Shown piece by piece: positions 19,424-28,308 of a stretch of DNA of 64,000 bases. Source of the stretch: DATKDF01 sp963752045 (GTDB lineage Bacteria > Acidobacteriota > Vicinamibacteria > Vicinamibacterales > SCN-69-37). Where the stretch lies: NCBI GenBank assembly GCA_963752045.1, contig CAVVWN010000007.1, positions 186,001 through 250,000 on the forward strand, in the 5' to 3' direction. The stretch's first letter is position 1. The number at the start of each line of letters is the position of its first letter. Under the pieces are notes generated by a model. It searched no databases, was not told where the DNA came from, and saw only the letters and a list, made by a program, of their open reading frames with translations. The translations under genes and the position numbers were made by a program.

Positions 19424-20569
19424 ATGCGCGTTCTCTACGTCGCCACCGACCAGACCGTTCCGGGCACGCTCGGCGGGTCGGTGCACGTGCAGGCTGTGGC
19501 CAACGGGCTGGCCGCGCGGGGCCACGACGTCCACGTCGTCGCCCGGCAGCGTGGACCGTGGCCGGAAGGGCCGGCCACCTGGCACGCCCTCGCCCCGCCG
19601 TTCGGCATCCGTCACCTCCGCTGGATGCATCAGGGCACTGTCACACGACTCGGACAGCGAATCCGACCCGACGTCGTCATCGAGCGCTACCACAACTTCG
19701 GCGGCGAGGGCGTCCTGGCCGCCCGGCGCCTCGGCGTGCCCGCCGTGCTCGAGGTCAACGCGCCGGTCATCGACTATCCGGGATCGACCAAGTCGCGTCT
19801 CGACCGCGCATTGCTCGTCGAGCCGATGCGGCGCTGGCGCGATCGCGTCTGCAGGCTGACGGACCTGTTCGTCACGCCAACGGCCGACATCCTGCCGTCG
19901 TGGGTCGACCGGAGCCGCGTCCTCGAGATCGAATGGGGCGCCGACGTTCACAGTTTCCGGCCGGACGTGCCCCGGGCGGCCGGTTTTCCCGGCGACCGCA
20001 GCCGCATCTGGTGCGTGTTTGCGGGCGCGTTCCGCTCGTGGCACGGCGTCGTCCACCTGGCGGCGGCGCTCGCGCGACTCCATGCGGCCGGCGACCATCG
20101 ATTCGGCGCGGTGCTCATCGGTGACGGCCCCGAGCGGCCCGCCGCCGAACGCGCGGCGCGGGGCGTCCCTGGCATCGTCTTTACCGGCGCCGTGCCCCAC
20201 GCGGCGATGCCGGGCTGGCTCGCTGCCGCCGACATCGGCGTGGCGCCATTCGACCCCATCAAGCACGGACCGCTTCGACTCGGCTTCTACTGGTCGCCCT
20301 TGAAGATCTTCGAGTACATGTCGGCAGGGCTGCCGGTCGTCGCGCCGGCGTTGCCGAGGCTGGGACGACTGATTCACACCGGCCGCGAAGGCCTGCTGTA
20401 CGATCCGTCCGACCCGCGCGCACTCGACCACGCGCTCGGGGAGCTGGGCGATCCGGCCGTGCGGCGCCGAATGGGACAGGCCGCCCGTGTCCGCGTGGTC
20501 GACGAGTTCAGCTGGGAAGCGCATTGCGCGACGCTCGACGAGCGGCTCGCGCGCCTGGTATCCGCATGA
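19424..20569 (+). CDS. GT4-family glycosyltransferase
   Basis: A 381-residue GT-B-fold enzyme. The N-terminal Rossmann half starts MRVLYVATDQTVPGTLGGSVHVQAVANGLAARGHDV, the usual acceptor-side pattern of GT4. The C-terminal donor half contains VFAGAFRSWHGV, LIGDGPERPAAE, and the GT4 signature FEYMSAGLPVVAP with the conserved Glu. The start is ATG at 19424, preceded by a repeat array rather than a clear ribosome site. Stop and next start overlap (ATGA), so it is coupled to the following glycosyltransferase. It transfers a sugar from an activated donor to a growing glycan or lipid at the inner membrane face; neither donor nor acceptor can be read from sequence. Confidence 0.9.
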   Translation: MRVLYVATDQTVPGTLGGSVHVQAVANGLAARGHDVHVVARQRGPWPEGPATWHALAPPFGIRHLRWMHQGTVTRLGQRIRPDVVIERYHNFGGEGVLAARRLGVPAVLEVNAPVIDYPGSTKSRLDRALLVEPMRRWRDRVCRLTDLFVTPTADILPSWVDRSRVLEIEWGADVHSFRPDVPRAAGFPGDRSRIWCVFAGAFRSWHGVVHLAAALARLHAAGDHRFGAVLIGDGPERPAAERAARGVPGIVFTGAVPHAAMPGWLAAADIGVAPFDPIKHGPLRLGFYWSPLKIFEYMSAGLPVVAPALPRLGRLIHTGREGLLYDPSDPRALDHALGELGDPAVRRRMGQAARVRVVDEFSWEAHCATLDERLARLVSA

Positions 20570-21834
20570 GCTCACCGCTTCGGATTCTCGTCACGACCGA
20601 TGCGTTTCCGCCGGTTTGCGGGGGCAGCGGATGGAGCAGCTGGGAGCTGGTCCGCGGCCTGGCCGCGCGCGGCCACCACGTCGAGGTCGTCAAGGTCGAG
20701 GCCGGACCGGCCGGCCACCTCGACACGACCTATGAGGGCGTCCGCGTCACGATCTTCAGGCAGCAGGCACCCGCCGTGCCGGTCGTCCGCAACGTCGCGA
20801 AGAACGAGCGGATGTGGTCGAAAGCGACCGCTTACCTGATCGACAGGCTTCGCACCGCGCCCATGGACGTCGTCCACGCGCAACACGTGATGAGCACCGT
20901 GCCGAGCATCAGGGCGGCTTCGCGAACCGGCACGCCGGTCGTCGCGACGGTTCGCGACTACTGGCCGGTCTGCTACTGGTCCGACCTCATCCACGACCCA
21001 GCCTCGCCCACGCTGTGCCCCGCCTGTTCGACGGCCATGATGCGCCAGTGCGTGCGACCGCGCGCGGGCAATGCAGGCGTCGCCGCCTGGTCGCTGATCC
21101 CGTACATGCGCGCCAACCTGCGACGCAAGCGAACGACGCTCGCCCGCGCGAGCGCCGTCATCGCCGTCAGCCACCGCATCGCCCACGACCTCGAGACCCG
21201 GGCGCCCGAGCTGCGCCAGACACCCGTGTTCACGATTCCCAACCCCGTGGACCTCGCGATGCTCGATCGAGCCGGGACGGCCGCGGCCCCGCTCGACGGG
21301 GCCTACGCGCTCTACGCCGGCAAGCTCGCGCCGAACAAGGGCGCGCAGTTCCTGCTGCCCGCCTGGGCCGAAGCCGGGCTCGACTGGCCGCTCGTCGTGG
21401 CCGGCGACGGCCCGCTCCGCGCGGCGCTCGAAGAAGACGCCGCGCGTCGCCGACTCGACGTTCGTTTCCTCGGCTGGTGCGACCGGCCGGACGTGTGGAA
21501 GTGGATGCGGCACGCCACGATGCTGGCCTTCCCGTCGTACGGCCCCGAGTCTCTCAGCCGGGTGCTGCTCGAAGCCGCGGCGCTCGGCACGCCAATCGCC
21601 GCGATGGAGACCGGCGGAACGGCCGACATCCTCAAACACGGTGTGACGGCACTCCTCTCGGCCTCGAGAGAAGCGTTTGCCGAGGACCTTGCGACGCTCG
21701 GCCGTGATGAGCGGCTGCGCGCGAAGCTCGGCCACGCGGCTCGAGAGGACGTGCGGGCGCGGTTCTCGGCGGCCTCGGTCGTGGACCGGATCGAACAGGT
21801 TTACCGGGGACTGCTCCAACCCAGGGCAGCCTGA
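20566..21834 (+). CDS. GT4-family glycosyltransferase
   Basis: A 422-residue GT-B enzyme, second of three in a row. N-terminal half: RILVTTDAFPPVCGGSGWSSWELVRGLAARGHHV; the middle contains VVATVRDYWPVCYWSDLIHDPASPTLCPAC, a cysteine-containing insertion seen in some GT4 enzymes. Donor half: NKGAQFLLPAW, VVAGDGPLRAALEE and PESLSRVLLEAAALGTPIAAMETGGTADI, the usual E-x7-E region. The ATG overlaps the previous stop by four bases. The downstream gene starts on the last base of this stop codon, so the three genes form one translational unit. Donor and acceptor unknown. Confidence 0.9.
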   Translation: MSSPLRILVTTDAFPPVCGGSGWSSWELVRGLAARGHHVEVVKVEAGPAGHLDTTYEGVRVTIFRQQAPAVPVVRNVAKNERMWSKATAYLIDRLRTAPMDVVHAQHVMSTVPSIRAASRTGTPVVATVRDYWPVCYWSDLIHDPASPTLCPACSTAMMRQCVRPRAGNAGVAAWSLIPYMRANLRRKRTTLARASAVIAVSHRIAHDLETRAPELRQTPVFTIPNPVDLAMLDRAGTAAAPLDGAYALYAGKLAPNKGAQFLLPAWAEAGLDWPLVVAGDGPLRAALEEDAARRRLDVRFLGWCDRPDVWKWMRHATMLAFPSYGPESLSRVLLEAAALGTPIAAMETGGTADILKHGVTALLSASREAFAEDLATLGRDERLRAKLGHAAREDVRARFSAASVVDRIEQVYRGLLQPRAA

Positions 21835-23114
21835 TGGCGGGCACTGCTTCTGCGCGTCTCCGTGTCGCCGTCGTTTCGCGATCGGTCATGCCGCTCCACG
21901 GCGTCGGCGGACTCGAGCGCTCGACGCGGGATCTCGTCCGGCACCTTGCCGCACGTGACGTGGACGTGACGCTCATCACGCCGCCGCCGTCACGCGACGG
22001 CCTGGACGTCGGCGCCGACCCGTTCGCGTCGCGCCGCATCACCATCCGGCACGTGCCCTACGTGACTTTTCCGCTGGCCAACCGCCGGGGCACGACCGTG
22101 CTCGACCGGAGCACGGCCTACCTCGTCTGGGCTCGCCGGGCGGGCCGGCTGGCACTCTCACTGGTTCGCGAAGGACAGATCGACCTTGTGCACAGCCAGG
22201 GCGCGGCCGCGCTCGGGTACGCACGGGCGCGCCTCGGTGGCGAAGCCACCGCGCCGTTCGTCCTCAATCCGCACGGCCTCGAGGAGTTCGGAGCCACCGG
22301 CGCCGGTCTGCCACCAGCCAAGCGCCTGGGCTACGCGCCGCTCCGCAGGGCCGTCCGCACGTGCGCGCGCGCGGCCGACTGTGTCATCGCCACCGACCGC
22401 GCGCTCGAGCCAGCGATCCTCCGGCACCTGCGTATCGACGCGGACCGGATGCGGACCGTTCCGAACGGCATCGACGTGCAGGAGGCCATGGACCATGCTG
22501 GCCCGCCGGAAGGCGCGATCCTGCGGCGCCGCCACCACATCGAGCCCGTCGAACTGGTGCTGCTCTCGGTCGGACGACTCGAAGTCAACAAGGGCTTCGA
22601 GCTTCTGCCAGCCGCCATCGCACGGGCGCTCGAACGATCGCCCTCGATGGCCGCGCGCGGATGGCGCTGGGTCCTCGTCGGCGCCGGCTCGCGAAGCGGA
22701 CAGATCGACGAGGCCATCGACGCTCACGATCTTCGTCGTCACGCGATCGTTGCCGGGCGCGTCGACGAGCGCGAGCTCCACGCCTGGTACGAGGCCGCCA
22801 CGGTCTTCGTCCACCCGACCCGGTACGAAGGCAGCTCGCTGGTCACCCTTGAAGCGATGAGCCACGGGAAGCCGGTGATCGCGACGCGCGTGGGCGGTCT
22901 GCCCGACAAGGTGCGGCCGGGCGTCAACGGCTGGCTCGTCGAACCCGACGATGTGGAGGCGCTCGGAGCGGCCATTGCCGAAGCCGCCCGCAACACGACC
23001 CACCTCGGCACGATGGGCGCGAAGAGCCGGGAAATCGTGGAATCCGAATTCGCGTGGCCGGCGGTCGCGGCTCGTCAGCTGGCCGTCTACGACGAGTTGC
23101 TCGGCAAGCGCTAG
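21834..23114 (+). CDS. GT4-family glycosyltransferase
   Basis: A 426-residue GT-B enzyme, third of the set. N-terminal: RVAVVSRSVMPLHGVGGLERSTRDLVRHLAARDVDVTLI. Donor half: VPNGIDVQEAM, LLSVGRLEVNKGFELLPAAIARAL, WVLVGAGSRSGQIDE, and YEGSSLVTLEAMSHGKPVIATRVGGLPDKV with both conserved glutamates. This is the most canonical of the three and resembles mannosyl- or glucosyltransferases of polysaccharide gene clusters. Its ATG shares one base with the preceding stop. A membrane glycosyltransferase gene follows after nine bases. Confidence 0.92.
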   Translation: MAGTASARLRVAVVSRSVMPLHGVGGLERSTRDLVRHLAARDVDVTLITPPPSRDGLDVGADPFASRRITIRHVPYVTFPLANRRGTTVLDRSTAYLVWARRAGRLALSLVREGQIDLVHSQGAAALGYARARLGGEATAPFVLNPHGLEEFGATGAGLPPAKRLGYAPLRRAVRTCARAADCVIATDRALEPAILRHLRIDADRMRTVPNGIDVQEAMDHAGPPEGAILRRRHHIEPVELVLLSVGRLEVNKGFELLPAAIARALERSPSMAARGWRWVLVGAGSRSGQIDEAIDAHDLRRHAIVAGRVDERELHAWYEAATVFVHPTRYEGSSLVTLEAMSHGKPVIATRVGGLPDKVRPGVNGWLVEPDDVEALGAAIAEAARNTTHLGTMGAKSREIVESEFAWPAVAARQLAVYDELLGKR

Positions 23115-23123
23115 AATCTGCCC

Positions 23124-24665
23124 GTGCTCCCCCGCTCGCCCGCCACGCGTGTCTCAGCCGTCGAGTGGACCCTTGCGGTCGCCATCGTCGGGCTCGGCGG
23201 CGCGCTCCGCTTCGCGTTCATCGGTTCTGGCGTGCCGGCCGCGGTCGCCTCCGACGAGCCGTTCCTCATGGAACGCGCCTTCGCCATGCTGGTGACCGGG
23301 GATTTCAACCCGAGGGTGTTCGACTACCCGTCCTTGTACATGTACCTGCAGACGGCGGTGGCCGCGCTGCGTTTCGTGGTCGGCGCATTCCGGGGCGAGT
23401 GGTTTCAGCTCAGTCACGTCACGGCGTCCGATTTCTACGTCTGGGGCAGGGCGCTCACGGCACTTCTCGGCACGCTCACCGTCCTCCTCACCTGGCGTGT
23501 CGGCCGACGGCTGACTCCGGCGGCAGGCCTTTTCGCGGCGCTCTTCATGGCCGTGCAGCCCCAGCACGTCCGCGATTCCCATTTCGCGCTGACCGACGTG
23601 CCAATGACCTTCTTCGTCACGCTGGCCCTGCTCGCCAGCGTGCGGGCGGCCGAGGCGCGGAGCCTCCGCGCCTTCGCGCTCGCCGGCGCGGCGGTCGGGC
23701 TCTCGGCTGCCACCAAGTACACCGGCGGGATCGCGCTCGTCATCCCGCTCGCGGCCGTGGCGTGGACCCGCCTGGACGCGGCGACCAGGCTGCGCGCCGC
23801 CCTGGCCGTCGTCGGCGGTTCGGCGGCTGCCTTTCTGATCGGGGCTCCGTACACGGTGCTCGACCTGCCGGCATTCCTCAATGGATTCGGCTACCTCGCG
23901 AAAGCTCATGCCGGAGGCCCCGCGCCGGCGACCCCGGCCTGGTGGACCTACCTTCTCCACCTGAACATCAACCTCGGGCTTCCTTTGTTGTGCCTGTCGA
24001 TCATCGGCGTCGCCGTCGGCGCGATACAGGCCTTTCGCGCCGCGGCTTCCACGCGCGTCGTCTGGGCGACCGCCACCGTGTTCACGGCCGCCTTCTACCT
24101 GGAAGTCTCCGGACAGACACTGATCTACGGCCGCTATCTGCTCCCGATCCTGCCGCCGCTCTTCGTCCTCGCCGGCGGGGCGCTCGACCTGGGCCTCTCA
24201 CGCTGGGGTCCCGTCGTCCGATCGAGTCGCTGGCGACGTGCCCTCGTCGTGGTGGCCGTCGTGGTTCTCGTCAGTCCGGCCGTCCTCCGAACGGGCACGC
24301 TGCTCTCGACGATGTCGAAGACGAGCAGCAACGAACTCGCGTATGACTGGATAGTCCAGAACCTCCCTGCCGGGTCGAGAGTGGTCGTCGAGGCCGAGGG
24401 CATGAAGCTGCCGAACCGCTTCCGCGCCCGCAACGTCCAACGGCTCATCGACGAAAGCTACGACGAGCTCGCTGCCGGCGGCGCCGAGTATCTCGTCGCC
24501 TCGTCGCTGGCTTCTCGAGGCGCGATGGCCGGCGGCTCCACCGATGAAGGCCGCGCGTATCAGGAGCTGTTCGCACGCATGCAACTCGTGTTCGCCGTAA
24601 GGCCGACCGACCAACATCCCGGTTCAGAGATCCGGGTGTACCGCCTGGCGACGCGGGCGCCGTGA
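23124..24665 (+). CDS. GT-C-type membrane glycosyltransferase (PMT/ArnT-like)
   Basis: A 513-residue protein with about ten to eleven hydrophobic segments and a hydrophilic C-terminal domain. The first periplasmic loop has SDEPFLMERAFAML, where an acidic residue pair is expected for catalysis in GT39/GT83-type enzymes that take sugars from a polyprenyl phosphate carrier. The next helices include YPSLYMYLQT and QPQHVRDSHFALTDVP, which fits the second conserved loop of these families. The start is GTG. It likely adds a sugar to a lipid or protein on the periplasmic side, downstream of the three cytoplasmic GT4 enzymes. GTGA overlap with the next gene indicates coupling. Confidence 0.85.
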   Translation: MLPRSPATRVSAVEWTLAVAIVGLGGALRFAFIGSGVPAAVASDEPFLMERAFAMLVTGDFNPRVFDYPSLYMYLQTAVAALRFVVGAFRGEWFQLSHVTASDFYVWGRALTALLGTLTVLLTWRVGRRLTPAAGLFAALFMAVQPQHVRDSHFALTDVPMTFFVTLALLASVRAAEARSLRAFALAGAAVGLSAATKYTGGIALVIPLAAVAWTRLDAATRLRAALAVVGGSAAAFLIGAPYTVLDLPAFLNGFGYLAKAHAGGPAPATPAWWTYLLHLNINLGLPLLCLSIIGVAVGAIQAFRAAASTRVVWATATVFTAAFYLEVSGQTLIYGRYLLPILPPLFVLAGGALDLGLSRWGPVVRSSRWRRALVVVAVVVLVSPAVLRTGTLLSTMSKTSSNELAYDWIVQNLPAGSRVVVEAEGMKLPNRFRARNVQRLIDESYDELAAGGAEYLVASSLASRGAMAGGSTDEGRAYQELFARMQLVFAVRPTDQHPGSEIRVYRLATRAP

Positions 24666-26731
24666 CGTCCGTCATGCCAGCCGCGCCGGTCGTGGCCCTC
24701 TGGTGTGCCGGTACTCTCGGGCATTTTCTGCTGACCGCCGTGTGGGTCGATCGTTTCGGCCGAACCGGCGAGACCGGCGACGCCCGCTTCTTTGCCACCA
24801 TGCTGTGGGCGACGGCCACCTTGAGTGCGGCGCTTTACGCGGTTGCCTCGACGGTCGGCCTCGACGTGATGACCGTCGTCTGCCTGCTCGCGGCCGGTCA
24901 TTTCGTCACGTGGCGCCTCGGCGCCGGGAGGTGGGGGGCACATCTCGCCCACCCCCCGGCGCCGACCCGTGCGCTCGAAGTCGCCGCGGCCGTGACGCTC
25001 GGTGCGATCGTGCTTCGATGGGTGATCGTCGCCGCGCCAACGCTCGAGGTGAGCGGGACCGATGCGGCGCACTATCACATTCCGAACGCCGTGAACCTCG
25101 CCCTCGGCGCCAGTCCGTTCGACCTGCCGCCGAGCTCGCATCTGTACCCGATGGGCAGCAGCATGCTTGCCGCCTGGTTCATCCTGCCGTTCGGCGACGC
25201 GCTCCTGACCGACCTGACGATGGTCATCCCGTTCCTGCTGCTGGCATCGGGATTGGGCTGGCTCTTCCGCCTGACGACCGGGCTTTCCGGCCTTGCGTGG
25301 ATGACGTGGCCCGTGCTCGCGCTCTTTGGCACGCGCCTGTTCCGGTCGGCGAGCCTCATGTCTGCCGACCTGATGTTTGCCGCAACGGTCACGGCTCTGG
25401 CTGCGCTCCTGTCGGCGATCGTCCTCGAGCGACGGCTGTCGCGGTGGTCACTCGTCTCGACCGCGCTCGCCGCCGGGCTTCTGCTGGGTGCGAAGACCAC
25501 CGGACTCATCGCGCTCGTCCTCCTCTCCGCGCCCGCGGTTGGGATCCTCGCCGTGATGGCCTGGCGCGGCATGGTCAGGATCGACGTGCGGCCGGCCGCG
25601 CTGACGTCGCTCGTCTCCGGCGTTGCGTTGGTTGCGGCCGGCGGGATCTGGCTGATTCGAAACTGGTGGGTATGGGGATCGCCGGTCGTGCCGAACGGCC
25701 TGACGCTCTTGGGCATTGAGATCTTCGCCGGCGTTCCGTTCGAGCGGTCCACCTACCTCTCCGTGCTTGGCGATCTCGCACGCGACCCGGCGTACCCGCT
25801 CGCCGAACGCGCCCGTCACTACATCAGCGAGTGGCTGAGCCCCTGGTACTTTCTGGCACTCGTCCCGATGGCGGCGATTCCGATCGACGCGCTCATCAAC
25901 CGGCTGCGCGGCGGCCCGGGCGAACCCGCCGTCCGGCGGCTCGCTCTGCTGGCTCTCGTGGCGGGCACCATGGCGCCGATGCTCTGGCTGCTGGCCGGGG
26001 CACCCTGGACGAGCCTCGAGTGGACACGCGGGATGGCCCTGCGTTACGCGCAACCCTGGTGGGCCCTGCTGCCACTCGTGGCCACGGTCGGACTGTTTCC
26101 GGTGAGCGTTCCCTGGTACCGGCGGCCGATCCCCGCGGCCATCGCGGGTGCGGCACTGGTGACTGGAAGCATGATCGCCCTCAGCGCCGACGCCGGCATG
26201 CCGTATCCGCCACTGCCCACCGCAGCGACGTTACTCGGCGCTGGAATGCTGTGGGTGTGGGCCCGGCCGGGTGTGCGGGGGCGGATCTGGCAGGGCATCG
26301 CCGGCCTGGCCGTGATCTCGATCGCGTTCGCGGCATGGACGGTCCGGCTCGATGCGGACGCGCGCGCGGCGAGCGCCGCGGCCGCATCAGCGGTGCCGCC
26401 GACACCCGTGCGCCTCATCTACGAGGCGGCGCAGAATCACGAAGCGGCAAGCGGCAGGACCTGCACGCAGCGCCGTTTTTTCGTGACCACACGGCTCGAC
26501 GAGCCGCTGGGCCTCCAGGGCGTGGACTTCAGCAATCTCGTGTTCTATGCCGCCCGCGACGTGGCCGTGACCTCGACGGTCGATCCGCTCGGAACGTGTG
26601 ACTACGTCATCAGCTCGCGGGCCGTGCTCACGACGAAGAAGGGCGTGGATCTTCTCGGCGCGGTGAACCCCTACGCGGCCACGGTCGAGATCGCCGAGGC
26701 CCCTCCGTTCGTGCTCCTCGGCAAGCGCTGA
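24662..26731 (+). CDS. Large polytopic membrane protein, GT-C-like, function uncertain
   Basis: A 689-residue protein with about fourteen hydrophobic segments. After helix 3 a periplasmic loop reads EVSGTDAAHYHIPNAVNLALGASPF and then HLYPMGSSMLAAWFILPFGD; placement of acidic and His residues after the third helix is reminiscent of GT-C enzymes acting on polyprenyl-linked sugars, but no family signature is certain. A soluble C-terminal tail (about residues 560-689) contains three Cys, perhaps a disulfide. The GTG start overlaps the previous gene by four bases. It ends the plus-strand glycan cluster and converges on the SurA-like gene. Alternatives are a polymerase-like or flippase-like role. 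Confidence 0.7.
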   Translation: MTSVMPAAPVVALWCAGTLGHFLLTAVWVDRFGRTGETGDARFFATMLWATATLSAALYAVASTVGLDVMTVVCLLAAGHFVTWRLGAGRWGAHLAHPPAPTRALEVAAAVTLGAIVLRWVIVAAPTLEVSGTDAAHYHIPNAVNLALGASPFDLPPSSHLYPMGSSMLAAWFILPFGDALLTDLTMVIPFLLLASGLGWLFRLTTGLSGLAWMTWPVLALFGTRLFRSASLMSADLMFAATVTALAALLSAIVLERRLSRWSLVSTALAAGLLLGAKTTGLIALVLLSAPAVGILAVMAWRGMVRIDVRPAALTSLVSGVALVAAGGIWLIRNWWVWGSPVVPNGLTLLGIEIFAGVPFERSTYLSVLGDLARDPAYPLAERARHYISEWLSPWYFLALVPMAAIPIDALINRLRGGPGEPAVRRLALLALVAGTMAPMLWLLAGAPWTSLEWTRGMALRYAQPWWALLPLVATVGLFPVSVPWYRRPIPAAIAGAALVTGSMIALSADAGMPYPPLPTAATLLGAGMLWVWARPGVRGRIWQGIAGLAVISIAFAAWTVRLDADARAASAAAASAVPPTPVRLIYEAAQNHEAASGRTCTQRRFFVTTRLDEPLGLQGVDFSNLVFYAARDVAVTSTVDPLGTCDYVISSRAVLTTKKGVDLLGAVNPYAATVEIAEAPPFVLLGKR

Positions 26732-26747
26732 CCCGCCGGGCGATCGG

Positions 26748-27254
26748 TCAGCGCAGACCCGCGCGCACGCGCAGGCCGGCAATCCAGCCGGCGATGGCCT
26801 CGGACCGATCCGCCGCCGGGACGCTCCCAAAACGGTTCTCGATGTACGCCCGGATCGTCACTGCATCTTTGAGCCAGGCCTCGAGCTCGTCCTCACTCAT
26901 CCCGGCTTCCCCGAGCAGGACCCGCGTATCGACAGCGGGATCGAGCCGCGACCGCCAGCGTTCGCGTTCGGCGTCGACGAGATCCGGATCGGGCGGCGCG
27001 GGATTGAACCGGGCCACCTCGGCCACCATGAGCCAGTGGTTCTCGAGCGCGCGCTGAATGTCCGCATCGGTCGTCGCCTCGGCCGCGACGAGCTGCAACT
27101 GACGAGCCCGTCTCACATCGAGCTGGGTGATCACCTGATTACCCACACGCACGAGCACCCGGTCGACCTCGACCTGGGCGCCAACAGGAACGGCCGCAAC
27201 GCCCATCAACACACCCATGACCGCCGAAGCCCACCGTGCCCTCGAAGATCTCAT
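26748..27254 (-). CDS. Small SurA-N-like periplasmic protein without a PPIase domain
   Basis: A 168-residue exported protein with a signal peptide (WASAVMGVLMGVAAVPVGAQ). The mature N-terminus VEVDRVLVRVGNQVITQLDVRRARQLQ matches the opening of SurA/PpiD-type chaperones, whose first strand and helix bind unfolded outer-membrane proteins. The remainder is helical, and no parvulin isomerase domain is present, so the protein is far shorter than SurA (about 430). The start at 27254 was chosen for the signal peptide; upstream in-frame sequence is translated 8-bp repeat. Directly downstream of an Omp85 gene and tamB, it probably assists outer-membrane protein delivery. Family assignment is moderately sure. 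Confidence 0.72.
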   Translation of the reverse strand: MRSSRARWASAVMGVLMGVAAVPVGAQVEVDRVLVRVGNQVITQLDVRRARQLQLVAAEATTDADIQRALENHWLMVAEVARFNPAPPDPDLVDAERERWRSRLDPAVDTRVLLGEAGMSEDELEAWLKDAVTIRAYIENRFGSVPAADRSEAIAGWIAGLRVRAGLR

Positions 27255-27295
27255 CACCACCACCCCCGTCGCCGCACCCCCGAACCCCGAACCCT

Positions 27296-27375
27296 CGGAC
27301 CGTCGGACCGTCGGACCCCCGGACCTTCGGACCCCCGGACCGTCGGACCGTCGGACCCTCGGACCCTCGGACCTC
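27296..27375. repeat. 8-bp tandem repeat array CGGACCNN, ten copies
   Basis: Ten units of CGGACC plus two variable bases (GT, CC, TT, CT or TC) fill the gap between the SurA-like gene and the Omp85 gene and touch the latter's stop codon at 27376. The last two bases of each unit vary while the first six do not. Confidence 0.9.
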
Positions 27376-28308
27376 CTAGAACGCCTCCCCGATGCTGAAG
27401 TGCATCTCCCACAGGCGTTCCGGGCGGCCATTGAAGACCAGGCGGCTCATCTTGAACCCCACGTCGAAGCGGAGTGGCCCGAGCGGGGAATCCCACCTGA
27501 CGCCGAGCCCGGACGTGCCTCGGAGCCGGCCGAGGTCGAGGTCGCCGACCCGTCGGAACACGTTGCCGCCGTCGACGAACCCGACCCCGACCAGACGCCG
27601 GCCGAACAAGTTACCGATACCGGCGCGCAGTTCCGCATTTACGACGATGACGGCGTTTCCGCCATTCGACAGACCGTCGTCATTGAGGATCTCCGACACG
27701 CCGAGCCGGTCGAGCTGGAAGCCGCGCACGGTGGTGCCGCCGCCGGCAAAGAACCGCTGGCTGGCTGGAAGGTCGTCGAGCGCGACGTCGGGAATGGGCT
27801 CGAAGGCAACCGGCTCCTCGAGCGGCAACCGGCGCTCGGCGGCTCTGGCAAGACCAAGCTGCGCGCGCGTGGCGAGAATGAACCGGCGATCCTCGGACAG
27901 CGGCGTGAACCGGACGGCCTGAAAGAATGTCTTGACGTAGTTGACTTCCGAGCCAATCGCCGTGAGCGCGGTTTCGATGTCCGCGGTGGCGAACGTCCCG
28001 CGCGTCGGCGCCACCAGGCTGTCACGCCTGTCCCACACGACGCCGGTAGAAAGCGTCGACAGGCGCACCTGGGGAAAGAGCCGGTCGATGGCCGGCTGGT
28101 CCTCCGGAGGGATGAGCTCGTCGAAGAGCTTGGTGAAGTCCAGCCCGTAGCGTCCGGTCACGCTGACGGTCGGCGAGACCCGGTGGAGGATCTCGGCGTT
28201 GACCGCCCGGCGCAGGAAGTTGAAATTCGTCCGGGTTGCCTGCTCCGACGTGAGGCCGAACAGGATCTCCGAGTCGCTGCCAAAAGCGCGCCGTTCGCGA
28301 TAGGCCAC
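27376..28308 (-). CDS. Omp85-family outer-membrane protein, C-terminal barrel part (frameshifted)
   Basis: This frame encodes the beta-barrel of the Omp85 protein whose N-terminal part is at 28022-30322. It contains RRDSLVAPTRGTFATADIE, the family's GGGTTVRGFQLDRLG (the L6-loop V/I-RGF motif), GFVDGGNVF and a C-terminal strand ending in Phe (MHFSIGEAF), the usual outer-membrane barrel signal. The open frame has no signal peptide, and its first Met is internal. Continuous coding is restored by removing one base from the run at 28317-28319, giving a protein of about 981 residues spanning 27376-30322. It is the probable outer-membrane partner of TamB next door. Confidence 0.85.
   Translation of the reverse strand: MAYRERRAFGSDSEILFGLTSEQATRTNFNFLRRAVNAEILHRVSPTVSVTGRYGLDFTKLFDELIPPEDQPAIDRLFPQVRLSTLSTGVVWDRRDSLVAPTRGTFATADIETALTAIGSEVNYVKTFFQAVRFTPLSEDRRFILATRAQLGLARAAERRLPLEEPVAFEPIPDVALDDLPASQRFFAGGGTTVRGFQLDRLGVSEILNDDGLSNGGNAVIVVNAELRAGIGNLFGRRLVGVGFVDGGNVFRRVGDLDLGRLRGTSGLGVRWDSPLGPLRFDVGFKMSRLVFNGRPERLWEMHFSIGEAF

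Noticed and set aside
27296..27375. CRISPR or coding repeat
   Set aside because: 8-bp units without spacers; the in-frame reading gives only Arg/Ser/Gly/Pro repeats upstream of a clear signal peptide.
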